Shown one piece after another: positions 36,962 to 46,207 of a stretch of 64,000 nt of DNA (the first letter of the stretch is position 1; each line of letters starts with the position of its first letter). The translations under genes and the position numbers were made by a program. Source of the stretch: Capnocytophaga sp041819925 (GTDB lineage Bacteria; Bacteroidota; Bacteroidia; Flavobacteriales; Flavobacteriaceae); NCBI GenBank assembly GCA_041819925.1, contig JBGYFE010000149.1:6282-70281 (forward strand), written 5' to 3'. Under the pieces are notes generated by a model. That model was not told where the DNA came from and made no database searches. It saw nothing but the letters and a program-made list of their open reading frames with translations.

Positions 36962-37306
36962 ATGAGCAAAAGAGACGAACTTATTGAATTGTATGCCAAA
37001 GATTTAAAAGAAAAATGCGGTGTAACACCTGATGTTGATTTCTTGAAAAAAGTAACTGTTGGATTAGGTCCTTCAATCTACAACAAAGATTCAGCAACAG
37101 TGGCAGGTTCTGACCAAACAGAATTAGACCGTGTTAAACAAAACTTTTTAATCAAAAAATTGGGATTGAAAGATGGTCCAGAGTTAGACAAAGCAATTGA
37201 TTCTGTTTTAGAAACTTACGGAAAATCAAACAAAACCAAGTATCGTGCAGTGGTTTACTATTTGTTAGCGAAACACTTCAAAAAAGAAGATGTTTATAAC
37301 AAATAA
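36962..37306 (+). CDS. DUF2853-family small protein
   Basis: 114 aa, helical, with KRDELIELYAKDLKEKCGV at the start, LGPSIYNKDSATVAGSDQTE in the middle and FLIKKLGL...YYLLAKHF, the pattern of DUF2853. Function unknown. It is probably well translated (regular codons, compact), and is closed by a terminator before ligA. Confidence 0.8.
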   Translation: MSKRDELIELYAKDLKEKCGVTPDVDFLKKVTVGLGPSIYNKDSATVAGSDQTELDRVKQNFLIKKLGLKDGPELDKAIDSVLETYGKSNKTKYRAVVYYLLAKHFKKEDVYNK

Positions 37307-37329
37307 AACCTTTTCAGAAAAACAGAAAG

Positions 37330-37355
37330 AGCTATCCTTTGTGGTAGCTTTTTTT
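37330..37355 (+). terminator. Terminator after the DUF2853 gene
   Basis: AGCTATCC-TTTGT-GGTAGCT stem (with one G:T pair) followed by a run of seven T. Confidence 0.7.
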
Positions 37356-37415
37356 GATTAAAAACCTACTGCAACTTATTTTATAAAAAATAATTGATTT
37401 ATTGCTTAAAACAAT

Positions 37416-39413
37416 ATGGACATAAAAAACAAAATCGAACAACTACGCAATGAACTGAATTCGCACAATTATAACTATTATGTGCTTGATAATCCAACTA
37501 TTTCCGACTATGAATTTGACCAAAAATTGAAAGAATTACAGGATTTGGAGAGAACATATCCTGAATTTTTTGATGAAAACTCTCCAACGGTTCGTGTGGG
37601 CGGAAGCATCACCAAAAACTTCAAAACCATTACACACGAATTTAGAATGTACTCTCTTGATAATTCCTATTCAAAAGAAGATTTAGAAGATTGGGAAAAA
37701 CGGATTATCAAGGTGTTAGGCAGTGACAAGATTTCTTTCACTTGTGAGTTGAAATATGACGGGGCTTCGGTGGATTTACTATATGAAAACGGAAAACTCA
37801 CACAAGCCACCACGCGAGGCGATGGTTTTCAAGGAGACGAAATCACTGCCAATGTGCGTACGATTCGTAGTGTACCGTTGCAACTCAAAGGCGATTTCCC
37901 ACAGAAATTCCATATTCGAGGTGAAATAATTTTGCCTAAAAAAGGATTTGAGCAGATGAATAAGGAACGTATTGAAGCAGGGGAAGACCCTTATATGAAT
38001 CCACGAAACACGGCAAGCGGAAGTTTAAAATTGCAGGACACAGCGGAAGTAGCTAAGCGCCCATTGGATTGTTTGTTGTACTCCTTGGTTGGGAGTTTAG
38101 GTATTGATAGTCAATATAATAGCTTGCAAAAAGCTCGTGAATGGGGCTTTAAAGTGCCTAATGAATCGAAGTTATGCCAATCCACCGATGAAGTAATGGA
38201 TTTTATCAATTATTGGGACATTCATCGTCACGATTTGCCTTATGAAATTGATGGAGTTGTGGTGAAAGTAAACAGCATTGCGCAGCAGGAAGAATTAGGA
38301 TATACCTCAAAATCACCACGTTGGGCAATGGCATATAAGTTTAAAGCTGAACAAGTTTCCACCGTTTTAGAAAGTATTTCTTACCAAGTGGGACGCACGG
38401 GAGCTATTACGCCTGTTGCCAATCTTGTACCTGTCTTATTGGCGGGAACAGTTGTGAAAAGAGCTTCTTTGCACAATGCTGACCAAATTGAAAAGTTGGA
38501 TATTCGTTTGGGAGACGCGGTTTTTGTGGAAAAAGGAGGAGAAATCATTCCGAAAATTATAGGTGTAGACCTTGAAAAGCGCCCTTTTGATAGCCAAAAA
38601 ACGGTTTATATTGAAAATTGCCCCGAATGTGGCTCACAACTTATCCGAAAAGAAGGTGAAGCGCAACATTATTGCCCTAATTCAGAGGGATGTCCACCTC
38701 AAATTACGGGAAAAATACAACATTTCATCTCTCGAAAAGCAATGGATATTGAGGGATTGGGCGGAGAAACCGTAGAATTACTTTTCAGAAGCGGTATTAT
38801 CCGAAATTATGCAGATTTATATGAAGTAAGCATTCCGCAATTGCTTCCTTTGGAGCGTATGGCGGAGAAAAGTGCCGAAAATATCATAAAAGGCATTCAA
38901 AAATCAAAGGAAATTCCGTTTGAACGTGTACTTTTTGCTCTTGGCATACGTTATGTGGGAGAAACAGTTGCCAAAAAATTAGCCCGACATTATAAAAATA
39001 TCGAGAATTTGGAAAGAGCATCGTTAGAGCAGCTTACCGAAGTAGATGAAATTGGAAATCGCATTGCTGAAAGTGTAGTTACTTTCTTTCAAGATGCTCA
39101 AAACAAGGAACTTATAACCCGATTAAAATCCTATGGACTGCAACTTTCTATTTCAGAAAAAGATACGGAAAATCAAACCGAGAAACTCAAAGGTCTGACT
39201 TTTGTGGTATCAGGAGTTTTTGCGTTATACTCACGCGATGAACTGAAAAATTTGATTGAACAAAACGGAGGAAAAGTAGGTTCATCTATCTCAGCCAAAA
39301 CCAGTTACGTCATTGTGGGCGATAATATGGGACCCAGTAAAAAGGAAAAAGCAGAAAAGTTGGGTATTCCGATGATTAGCGAGCAAGATTTTCAGCAAAT
39401 AATTGAGAATTAA
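37416..39413 (+). CDS. ligA: NAD-dependent DNA ligase LigA
   Basis: 665 aa. Ia domain (NYNYYVLDNPTISDYEFD, which binds NMN), adenylation motif K113-Y-D-G116 (ELKYDGASVDL), OB fold, a zinc finger (CPECGSQ...CPNSEGCPP), helix-hairpin-helix repeats and a C-terminal BRCT domain (about 585-665). It seals nicks in replication and repair. Full length for the family. It converges with birA across a long inverted repeat. Confidence 0.97.
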   Translation: MDIKNKIEQLRNELNSHNYNYYVLDNPTISDYEFDQKLKELQDLERTYPEFFDENSPTVRVGGSITKNFKTITHEFRMYSLDNSYSKEDLEDWEKRIIKVLGSDKISFTCELKYDGASVDLLYENGKLTQATTRGDGFQGDEITANVRTIRSVPLQLKGDFPQKFHIRGEIILPKKGFEQMNKERIEAGEDPYMNPRNTASGSLKLQDTAEVAKRPLDCLLYSLVGSLGIDSQYNSLQKAREWGFKVPNESKLCQSTDEVMDFINYWDIHRHDLPYEIDGVVVKVNSIAQQEELGYTSKSPRWAMAYKFKAEQVSTVLESISYQVGRTGAITPVANLVPVLLAGTVVKRASLHNADQIEKLDIRLGDAVFVEKGGEIIPKIIGVDLEKRPFDSQKTVYIENCPECGSQLIRKEGEAQHYCPNSEGCPPQITGKIQHFISRKAMDIEGLGGETVELLFRSGIIRNYADLYEVSIPQLLPLERMAEKSAENIIKGIQKSKEIPFERVLFALGIRYVGETVAKKLARHYKNIENLERASLEQLTEVDEIGNRIAESVVTFFQDAQNKELITRLKSYGLQLSISEKDTENQTEKLKGLTFVVSGVFALYSRDELKNLIEQNGGKVGSSISAKTSYVIVGDNMGPSKKEKAEKLGIPMISEQDFQQIIEN

Positions 39414-39434
39414 CTATTTTCTCAGCGAATAATT

Positions 39435-39503
39435 ACCTTAAAAATTCATTTTTTCCATCACATTCTATAAACATAAATAATTGAGAAAATGAATTTTTAA
39501 GGT
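39435..39503. terminator. Long inverted repeat between convergent ligA and birA
   Basis: Arms ACCTTAAAAATTCATTTT (39435-39452) and its exact complement (39486-39503), 18 bp each, around a 33-nt loop. A second, overlapping pairing exists: ATTTTCTCA just after the ligA stop with TGAGAAAAT at 39482-39490. Probably a bidirectional terminator; the long loop and alternative pairing are unusual. Confidence 0.6.
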
Positions 39504-39510
39504 TTTTGCT

Positions 39511-40245
39511 TTAATAAAGCAACTGCACTTCTTTCAAAGAAAAATGTTTAAAAGTACCGTCTTCAACCTCTACAACTAACTCTCCCGAAGGAAGCACTCG
39601 ACGAATAATTCCCGAAAAATTAGCCCCTTGATGGGTGCGAAAAGCTGACACTTTGTTCAGTTGAAAAAGATATTTTTCGTACTTTGAATAAACCTCATCA
39701 AAAGAAAGTAATTGAATATCAGAAAATTCCATTTGTAGGTTTTTAAGTATGCTTTTCATCAAAAATTCGATGTCATATTCTTTTTGAGTGCAATTTTTTA
39801 ATGACGAAGCCTTTGGCAAATCGTGAAAATCAGTTTGATTCACATTTAAACCTATGCCAATAATACTTTTATCAATTTGTGTATTTCGTACGACATTTTC
39901 TATCAAAATTCCCCCCACTTTTCGCTTGGAAACTAAAATATCATTAGGCCATTTGATGTTTATATCTGGAATATGAGCCGCTTTAAGTGTTTTTACAACC
40001 GCAATAGAAGTGAGCATATTCAACAGAAAATAATTCTGCAATTCAAAATTTGTATGCTTACATAAAACACTAAATGTCAGGTTTTTATAAGGTTCTACAA
40101 TCCATTTTGAAGCATATTGCCCCACTCCATTGGTTTGCTGAGGTGTCCATACAGTCAAAAAATTAGGCAAATTATCCTGCGTGTTTGCCATTTTTTTTAA
40201 ATACGCATTGGTTGAACCAATAGTTTCAAGTTTTATAATATTCAT
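39511..40245 (-). CDS. birA: Biotin--[acetyl-CoA-carboxylase] ligase
   Basis: 244 aa from ATG 40245, without the DNA-binding domain of E. coli BirA, so a class I enzyme. Core features: ETIGSTNAYLKK, NIKWPNDILVSKRKVGGILIE in two parts and GIGLNVNQ. The biotinyl-AMP loop, GRGRRGRKW in E. coli, reads NGVGQYASKW here, so the arginines including the position of R118 are replaced. The S-K-W end is kept. It attaches biotin to acetyl-CoA carboxylase. Six bases separate its start from the lpxK stop. Confidence 0.9.
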   Translation of the reverse strand: MNIIKLETIGSTNAYLKKMANTQDNLPNFLTVWTPQQTNGVGQYASKWIVEPYKNLTFSVLCKHTNFELQNYFLLNMLTSIAVVKTLKAAHIPDINIKWPNDILVSKRKVGGILIENVVRNTQIDKSIIGIGLNVNQTDFHDLPKASSLKNCTQKEYDIEFLMKSILKNLQMEFSDIQLLSFDEVYSKYEKYLFQLNKVSAFRTHQGANFSGIIRRVLPSGELVVEVEDGTFKHFSLKEVQLLY

Positions 40246-40251
40246 TATCAA

Positions 40252-41266
40252 CTATATAATCTTTTTATTAATTTCTAAAACTTGCCAAAAAAGTGCTTCA
40301 TCTTTTTCAGAAATAAAAGTAGTTTGAATTGGCAAATAGTACACATTCAATAGATGGTTTTGCAGACGCACAAAATCTTTCTCCGTAGTTAAAATGCGTG
40401 GATGTTGCCTCAATTTTTCTATTTCAGAAACCGTAAAATGATGATGATCTGGAAAATTAAGGTGCGTAAAATCAGCTTGTTGGCTATTTAGAAAATCAAG
40501 GAGCGGACGAGGATTGGCAATGCCCGTTACCAAAACAAATGGCTGACCTAAAAACTTTTGCAAATCAACCTCTTCCGATTTTGAATATACTTTTTCTGCG
40601 TACGAAATTTTTGAAAAAACTATTTTTTGTCCTTCTTTTTGATGTAATTTTTTTCTTATTTTTTCTTGTTTTTTTTTCAGAAATGTCAATCGGACATTTT
40701 GTCACAACAATCACATCTGCCTGACTTGCTCTCGAAGTTACATCACGCAGATTTCCTGTTGGAAGAAGACAATCATCCGTAAACAAATCACCGTAAGAAG
40801 TCAATAGCACATTTTTTTTTGCACACACTTTTCGGTGCTGAAAAGCATCATCTAAAATCACAATATTCACAGGTTCAGCAAGTTCTATTAGTTTTTGAAC
40901 AGCACTAACTCGATTAGAATCAACCGCTAAAATGATTTCAGGGAATTTTCTCCAAAACTGAAAAGGTTCATCACCCAAATCAAAAACAGTCGATTTTTCA
41001 TCTGCCAATACCAAACCTTTGGTCTTTCGTTTGTAGCCTCTACTAACTACCCCCACTTTGTGATTAGGCAACAGATTTCGGATTAAATATTCCACCATTG
41101 GAGTTTTTCCTGTTCCGCCAACGCTTAAATTTCCAACACAAATGGTTGGTACATTGAAACTTACAGATTTTAACAATCCGCAATCATACGCCCAGTGCCG
41201 CAACCGAACAATAGCACCATAAAGCACCGAAAAAGGGAACAAGAAATATCGTAAAAATCGCATCAT
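40252..41266 (-). pseudogene. lpxK: LpxK (tetraacyldisaccharide 4'-kinase), split by a +1 shift in an A9 tract
   Basis: The first 199 residues are in one frame (start ATG 41266): Walker A VGNLSVGGTGKTPMVEYL, SRGYKRK, VILDDAFQHRK and LLPTGNLRD, ending ISEKK. The remaining 138 residues are in another frame from QEKIRKK through VLVTGIANPRPLLDFL and ILTTEKDFVRL. Together they give 337 aa, normal LpxK length, with all motifs present. The break is the A9 run at 40669-40677 (minus strand); eight As would restore the frame. LpxK phosphorylates the lipid A precursor in the inner membrane and is normally essential. Sequencing error or slippage is therefore more likely than true loss. TACTTTTG at 41283-41290 is its -7 box. 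Confidence 0.85.
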
Positions 41267-41330
41267 TTCTTACTTTTTCTGGCAAAAGTACAACAAAAAT
41301 TACAACATTTTTTTATTCAAAAAAAATTTA

Positions 41331-41338
41331 TATTTTTG
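41331..41338 (+). promoter_or_regulatory. -7 element of the HAD phosphatase gene
   Basis: TATTTTTG, consensus TAnnTTTG, 23 bp before the ATG at 41362. It is back to back with the lpxK promoter. Confidence 0.55.
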
Positions 41339-41361
41339 GCTTCATAATTGTTGAAAACAAA

Positions 41362-42033
41362 ATGAATTCAAGATATTTTATTTTTGATATGGACGGTGTG
41401 TTGGTTGATAGCGAGCCGATGCACCGACAAATCATTGGTGAGGTTTTTAAAAAGCTCAAAATCAATCTTTCAGAAACTTATATTGAAGAGGCGCTAACGG
41501 GAATGTCTGCCATTCCGATGTGGGAAAAAGTAAAGGCAGAAGCTGGCAGAGATGAATCAGCAGAAGAATTGTTACAATTTCATCGTAGTTATTTTTATAC
41601 GAGACTTCCAGAAATAGAAGTTCCTGAGGTTAAGGGAGTTAAAGAGGTTTTACGAAAACTCAAAGAACACCAATTTTCATTGGCATTAGCCTCTTCTTCT
41701 ACAAAAAAATTGATTGATTTTTTTACGGAAAAGCTGAATATTTCACATTATTTTGACGTTGTAATGAGCGGAGACGATGTGCGGTATAGCAAGCCCTTTC
41801 CTGAAATATTCCTAAAAGTTGCTGAAAAATACGAAGCTCGTCCTGAATGTTTTTGGGTTTTGGAAGATAGCAAAAATGGTGTACAAGCTGCCAAAAGTGC
41901 GGGAATGCAATGTATTGGATTTAAAAATCCTAATTCAGGAAATCAAGACCTTTCAAAAGCCGATATTATCATCAAATCGATGGATGAATTCAACAATGAT
42001 TTTATTTTTAATTTACTGAAAATAAATGAGTAA
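41362..42033 (+). CDS. HAD-family phosphatase, beta-phosphoglucomutase-like
   Basis: 223 aa. Motif I FDMDGVLVDSEP (8-19) has the nucleophile and acid aspartates; motif II LASSS, motif III Lys in YSKPFPEIF and motif IV VLEDSKNG. The cap is the small helical type of the beta-PGM/YcjU/HxpB subfamily. Substrate cannot be told from sequence. The stop overlaps the start of the HMG-CoA lyase-like gene by 8 bp. Confidence 0.88.
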   Translation: MNSRYFIFDMDGVLVDSEPMHRQIIGEVFKKLKINLSETYIEEALTGMSAIPMWEKVKAEAGRDESAEELLQFHRSYFYTRLPEIEVPEVKGVKEVLRKLKEHQFSLALASSSTKKLIDFFTEKLNISHYFDVVMSGDDVRYSKPFPEIFLKVAEKYEARPECFWVLEDSKNGVQAAKSAGMQCIGFKNPNSGNQDLSKADIIIKSMDEFNNDFIFNLLKINE

Positions 42034-42898
42034 CGACAAAAAACATATTAAAATCATTGAGTGCCCTCGCGATGCAATGCAAGGACTGAAAGTTTTCATT
42101 CCTACACAAAAAAAAATTGATTACATTCAATCGCTTTTGAACGTGGGATTTGATACGATTGATTTCGGTAGTTTTGTTTCGCCCAAGGCTATTCCGCAAA
42201 TGGCTGACACTCAACAAGTACTTGAAAAATTAGACTTAACAAACACTCGAAGCAAATTGCTCGCCATCATTGCCAATCAACGGGGAGCTGACCAAGCTAT
42301 TGAATTTCAACAAATTGACTATTTAGGATTTCCGTTTTCCATTTCTGAAAATTTTCAGATGCGAAACACCCACAAAACCATCGCTGAAAGCATCACAATT
42401 CTTGATTATATTAAAAATCAGACTGAAAAAAGCGGAAAAAAATTAGTCGTCTATCTTTCTATGGGTTTTGGAAATCCGTATGGCGACCCTTGGAACGAGG
42501 AGATTGTAGAGCAATGGGTAGAAATGCTTTTCAAAAAGGATATTCAGATTATTTCCCTATCAGACACCATCGGAAGTGCTAATACAGAAGTAATTACAAA
42601 TTTATTTACGTATCTTATTCCTAAATATCCAACTGTTGAATTTGGTGCTCACTTCCATACTTCTATTGAAAATTGGCACGAAAAAGTACATAGTGCCTAC
42701 ACTTCGGGGTGTTTACGCTTTGATGGAGCAATTCGTGGCTATGGCGGTTGCCCGATGGCAAAAGATGAACTCGTCGGAAATATGCCTACTGAAAGATTGG
42801 TTTCTTACTTTCAAAAAATGCAGGCTAAGACGGGGCTAAATCTTTTAGCTTTTGAAAGTAGTTACAACGAGGCTATGAAAGTTTTTGAATTCAACTAA
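42026..42898 (+). CDS. Hydroxymethylglutaryl-CoA lyase-family protein
   Basis: 290 aa TIM-barrel lyase of the HMGL-like family: ECPRDAMQGLKVFIPTQKKI in the strand-one position, FGSFVSPKAIPQMADT, a His pair in GAHFHTS and the GGCPMAKDELVGNMPTE cysteine loop. It probably splits HMG-CoA to acetoacetate and acetyl-CoA in leucine breakdown. The opening ECPRD replaces the usual (V/E)GPRDGLQ, so an exact substrate is less sure. Translation-coupled to the HAD gene upstream; the last 4 bp overlap the truA stop on the other strand. Confidence 0.85.
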   Translation: MSNDKKHIKIIECPRDAMQGLKVFIPTQKKIDYIQSLLNVGFDTIDFGSFVSPKAIPQMADTQQVLEKLDLTNTRSKLLAIIANQRGADQAIEFQQIDYLGFPFSISENFQMRNTHKTIAESITILDYIKNQTEKSGKKLVVYLSMGFGNPYGDPWNEEIVEQWVEMLFKKDIQIISLSDTIGSANTEVITNLFTYLIPKYPTVEFGAHFHTSIENWHEKVHSAYTSGCLRFDGAIRGYGGCPMAKDELVGNMPTERLVSYFQKMQAKTGLNLLAFESSYNEAMKVFEFN

Positions 42899-43638
42899 TC
42901 TTCAAAAATTTCAATAGGATATTCCACTTTGGTAAGAAAAAGCCCGCAGGCAGGCACAGAAGCCCCTGCTTGACTTCGGTTTTTACTTTCAATAACTTTC
43001 TCAAAATCAGCTATCGACATTTTTCCAAGCCCTACATCAAGTAACGTTCCCACCACTGCGCGCACCATATTTCGCAAGAAACGGTCTGCCGAAATGGTAA
43101 AAATTAAAAGTGTTCCTTCCCTGCGCCAATAGGCTTCATAAATCGTACAATTATAGGTATGTACATCGGTATTTGATTTTGAAAAACACTGAAAATCAGT
43201 GTGTTTAAAAAGTATTTTTGCAGCTTCTTCCATTTGAGAAACATTCAATGGAAGGTTTAAATACATACTCAATTCGTGAAGAAAAACATCTTTCTGAGTG
43301 CAAATATGATATTCATAAGTGCGTTTTAAAGCATCAAAACGAGCGTGAGCACTGTCAGAAACGCGATAGATGTTATGCACTGACACATCTTTGGGCAAAA
43401 AAGCATTCAGCCTATAAACCAATTGATTATCAATACCTTGCTCAAAATCAAAATGCGCAAACATCTGACGTGCGTGTACGCCACTGTCAGTACGCCCTGC
43501 TCCAACTACCTCAATGGGAAAACGTAAAAGTGTGCTTAATCCTTTCTCCAAAACTTCTTGAACGCTAATCGCATTGGGTTGATTCTGCCAACCGTGGTAG
43601 TTTTTTCCGTTGTATGAAAATTCTATAAAATAGCGCAT
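42895..43638 (-). CDS. truA: tRNA pseudouridine synthase TruA
   Basis: 247 aa. IEFSYNGKNYHGWQNQPNAI in the N-terminal domain, catalytic Asp in GAGRTDSGVHARQM (about 54) and RFLRNMVRAVVGTLLDVG near 187. It converts U38-40 of the tRNA anticodon arm to pseudouridine. Complete family length. Confidence 0.95.
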   Translation of the reverse strand: MRYFIEFSYNGKNYHGWQNQPNAISVQEVLEKGLSTLLRFPIEVVGAGRTDSGVHARQMFAHFDFEQGIDNQLVYRLNAFLPKDVSVHNIYRVSDSAHARFDALKRTYEYHICTQKDVFLHELSMYLNLPLNVSQMEEAAKILFKHTDFQCFSKSNTDVHTYNCTIYEAYWRREGTLLIFTISADRFLRNMVRAVVGTLLDVGLGKMSIADFEKVIESKNRSQAGASVPACGLFLTKVEYPIEIFED

Positions 43639-43688
43639 TTTATGTTATTTTTACCCAATTTTTATCTTGAAGAAAGTGAAATTTTTCT

Positions 43689-45074
43689 TTATTTGTTTGT
43701 TCCTAAAATATTTTTCACGAAATCGGAACTAAAAAACGCAGGGAATTTTTTATCAAAAAAAGCAATCCATTCCGCTCCTTTTTTCACGGCAATTTTTAGA
43801 TAATGCTGTGATTTGAAGTGATTTCCGACTCCTGCATTGGCAATCGCTAAACGATAAAGCGTAGTGATATCATCAGGAAACAAACGATGTGTTTCTGAAA
43901 CTACCTGCAATGCTCTTTCATAATCGCTAATAAACAACAGCAAATCAGCCCAATTTGTCAGTGTATTCAATGAGTAATCTCCGTGCTGAACCGCTTGACT
44001 GAATGCGTATTCTGCTTTTTCAAGGTCATTCAAACAGAAGTGTATCTCGGCACAACGTCGCCAATAGTACGGATTGTTATCTTCAATATGCAATACCTTA
44101 TTAATGTGCTTCAAGGCTTTGATGTGGTTTCCTCGCAAATAATAAAAATCTGCCAAAGTCATCCACGATTTGCTTAATTGAGGGTCTTCGTGAACGGCTT
44201 TGTAATAATATTGCTCGGCGGTAGCATCGTCATTCATTTTCTCGAAACATCGCCCAATGTGTAGGTACACCAGCGGAGAGGCATCGTCTAATGTAAGCGT
44301 AATTTTGTAATTTTCAATCGCTTTTTCATAACGTCCGAGTTTTTCAAGCACTTTTGCCTTTTCAAAGTAAGCCCCCGTAAAGGTGTCGTCACTAATGATG
44401 GCAAAATCGAAACAACGCAAGGCTTCGTCTAAATCCTCACGAATAAGATGCTGTTTGCCCAAATAGTGCCAAGCCACCTCACAATACGGATTTTTATCCA
44501 AATAAGCGTTCAAAAAAGCAATAGCCTCTTCGTTTTCTTCCAAAATATCATAACAAAATAACAATTGTTGCAATGACATATAATCTTCAATATCTTCCGA
44601 TAGACATTTTTTGAAATATTTTTTTGCTTGGGCGTAATCCTCAATAAAAAGATATTCCATTGCTATAAGCGAATAAACATCTACCAAATCATCTGTCAAA
44701 GGCAAGGCATATTGAAGGAGTTCAATAGCTTTTTGATGCTTGTTTAGTTTGGAGTAAAGATTAGCTCTCTGCACGTAAATTTCTGAATTTGAAGGTTCTA
44801 TAACTTCTAATTCATCAAGCAAAAGCGAGGCTTGTTGCAATTCATCTTCAAAAATCATCACTTCAACTTGCAAAAGTTTGAGTGAAATTGCCGTAGGATG
44901 CTGATTCAAACCAATTTGCAAAGCGTGCTTAGCTTTGCTCATTTTGCCTAACTCTAAATAATATTCAACAATTTCTTCAAACTCATCAACGTCAAAGAAA
45001 AAAATATGATTTTTTTGCAACATTGACTCAAATTTTGAAACCGAATAATTTTCTTCTTCTGAAAAAAAATTCAT
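43689..45074 (-). CDS. Tetratricopeptide repeat protein
   Basis: 461 aa made of about ten TPR-type helical pairs (for example IYVQRANLYSKLNKHQKAIELL, AYFEKAKVLEKLGRYEKAIENY, split copies). No signal peptide, so cytoplasmic. It is found upstream of truA on the same strand. It is likely a protein-protein interaction scaffold; partner unknown. Confidence 0.85.
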   Translation of the reverse strand: MNFFSEEENYSVSKFESMLQKNHIFFFDVDEFEEIVEYYLELGKMSKAKHALQIGLNQHPTAISLKLLQVEVMIFEDELQQASLLLDELEVIEPSNSEIYVQRANLYSKLNKHQKAIELLQYALPLTDDLVDVYSLIAMEYLFIEDYAQAKKYFKKCLSEDIEDYMSLQQLLFCYDILEENEEAIAFLNAYLDKNPYCEVAWHYLGKQHLIREDLDEALRCFDFAIISDDTFTGAYFEKAKVLEKLGRYEKAIENYKITLTLDDASPLVYLHIGRCFEKMNDDATAEQYYYKAVHEDPQLSKSWMTLADFYYLRGNHIKALKHINKVLHIEDNNPYYWRRCAEIHFCLNDLEKAEYAFSQAVQHGDYSLNTLTNWADLLLFISDYERALQVVSETHRLFPDDITTLYRLAIANAGVGNHFKSQHYLKIAVKKGAEWIAFFDKKFPAFFSSDFVKNILGTNK

Positions 45075-45212
45075 AAAATTAACCTATGTTTTTGGTTCTG
45101 GGAACGAAAGTACAGATTTTTAAGGATATACGGATTTATTTTACCCTTTTTTTATTAACATTTTGACAATACGATGTTTATAAAATTACATAAAACATTA
45201 TATATCAATACA

Positions 45213-45971
45213 TTACCTCCTATCCCAACGATTGGCATCAAAGGAATTTTTTCGCCAGTACCACATCATTATAAATCCGATTAAAGCTCCTCCTACGTGA
45301 GCAAAATGAGCGATGTTTCCGCCAAAAACGGAGAAGCCCGTAACGCCCGAAAATAAATCCAATCCCACTAAAATCGGAATGAAATACTTGGCTTTTATGG
45401 GATATGGCACAAAAAGCAACATCAATTTGGCATCAGGAAACATCATCGCGAAAGCCACCAAAATTCCATAAATCGCTCCTGAAGCTCCAACAGCAGGGGT
45501 GAAATAAGCCGACATCATATCGTCAAATTTACTCTTCGGAAGAATATGCTCCCAAGCGGTATTGTACTTTCCTTCTGCTAAAATACTTTTGACCGTTTCA
45601 GCAGGTATTCCATTGTCTGTCAATAAATTAATTCCTTCTTGAAAATAGTAGTAATTCACGCCCGAATGCAACAAAGCTGCTCCAATTCCGCAAGAAAAAT
45701 AAAAAAATAAGAACTTATTTTGCCCCCAAATTTTTTCTAACGGACTTCCAAAAGCCCAAAGTGCGTACATATTGAAAAATAAGTGCATCAAACCTCCGTG
45801 CATAAACATATGGGAAAGATATTGCCACCACTTAAAATTCGGATTTTCAAAGAAATAAATCGCCATAATGCGTGATAAATCCAAATTTGGAATAATTTTC
45901 AATTCTGCTGCAAGAAAGAAAATTACGTTTATGATTATCAGATGTTTAACAACTTTTGTAATACGTTCCAT
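45213..45971 (-). CDS. Rhomboid-family intramembrane serine protease
   Basis: 252 aa with about six transmembrane segments. Structural motif HMFMHGGLMHLFFNMYALW (54-72), catalytic Ser164 in GASGAIYG and His225 in AHVGGALIGF. It cleaves membrane proteins within the bilayer. A roughly 45-residue soluble insertion (112-157) sits before the catalytic serine helix. It lies downstream of mutL on the same strand across a 236-bp gap, a linkage I recall from other flavobacteria. Confidence 0.93.
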   Translation of the reverse strand: MERITKVVKHLIIINVIFFLAAELKIIPNLDLSRIMAIYFFENPNFKWWQYLSHMFMHGGLMHLFFNMYALWAFGSPLEKIWGQNKFLFFYFSCGIGAALLHSGVNYYYFQEGINLLTDNGIPAETVKSILAEGKYNTAWEHILPKSKFDDMMSAYFTPAVGASGAIYGILVAFAMMFPDAKLMLLFVPYPIKAKYFIPILVGLDLFSGVTGFSVFGGNIAHFAHVGGALIGFIMMWYWRKNSFDANRWDRR

Positions 45972-46207
45972 AACAATAAATTTAATACTTTTTTACTTTT
46001 CTAATTTTATAAATCCAATAGAATTTGGTCAAGGATTTCTTGTGTCATCACGGCTATATTTTGTTTAATTTAAAACATATATTGGTTGATATGCCATCGT
46101 TTGAGCAATAGGTCGGGCATATTTAGCAAGTTTTCGTTTACTTGTGTAACTTGTTAATAATGTGATTATCAAGAATATAAATAATATTCGCATATAAAAA
46201 TTGAATT

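Noticed and set aside
45868..46068. 66-aa plus-strand frame at the rhomboid gene start
   Set aside because: Antisense to the rhomboid N-terminus with no promoter or homology.
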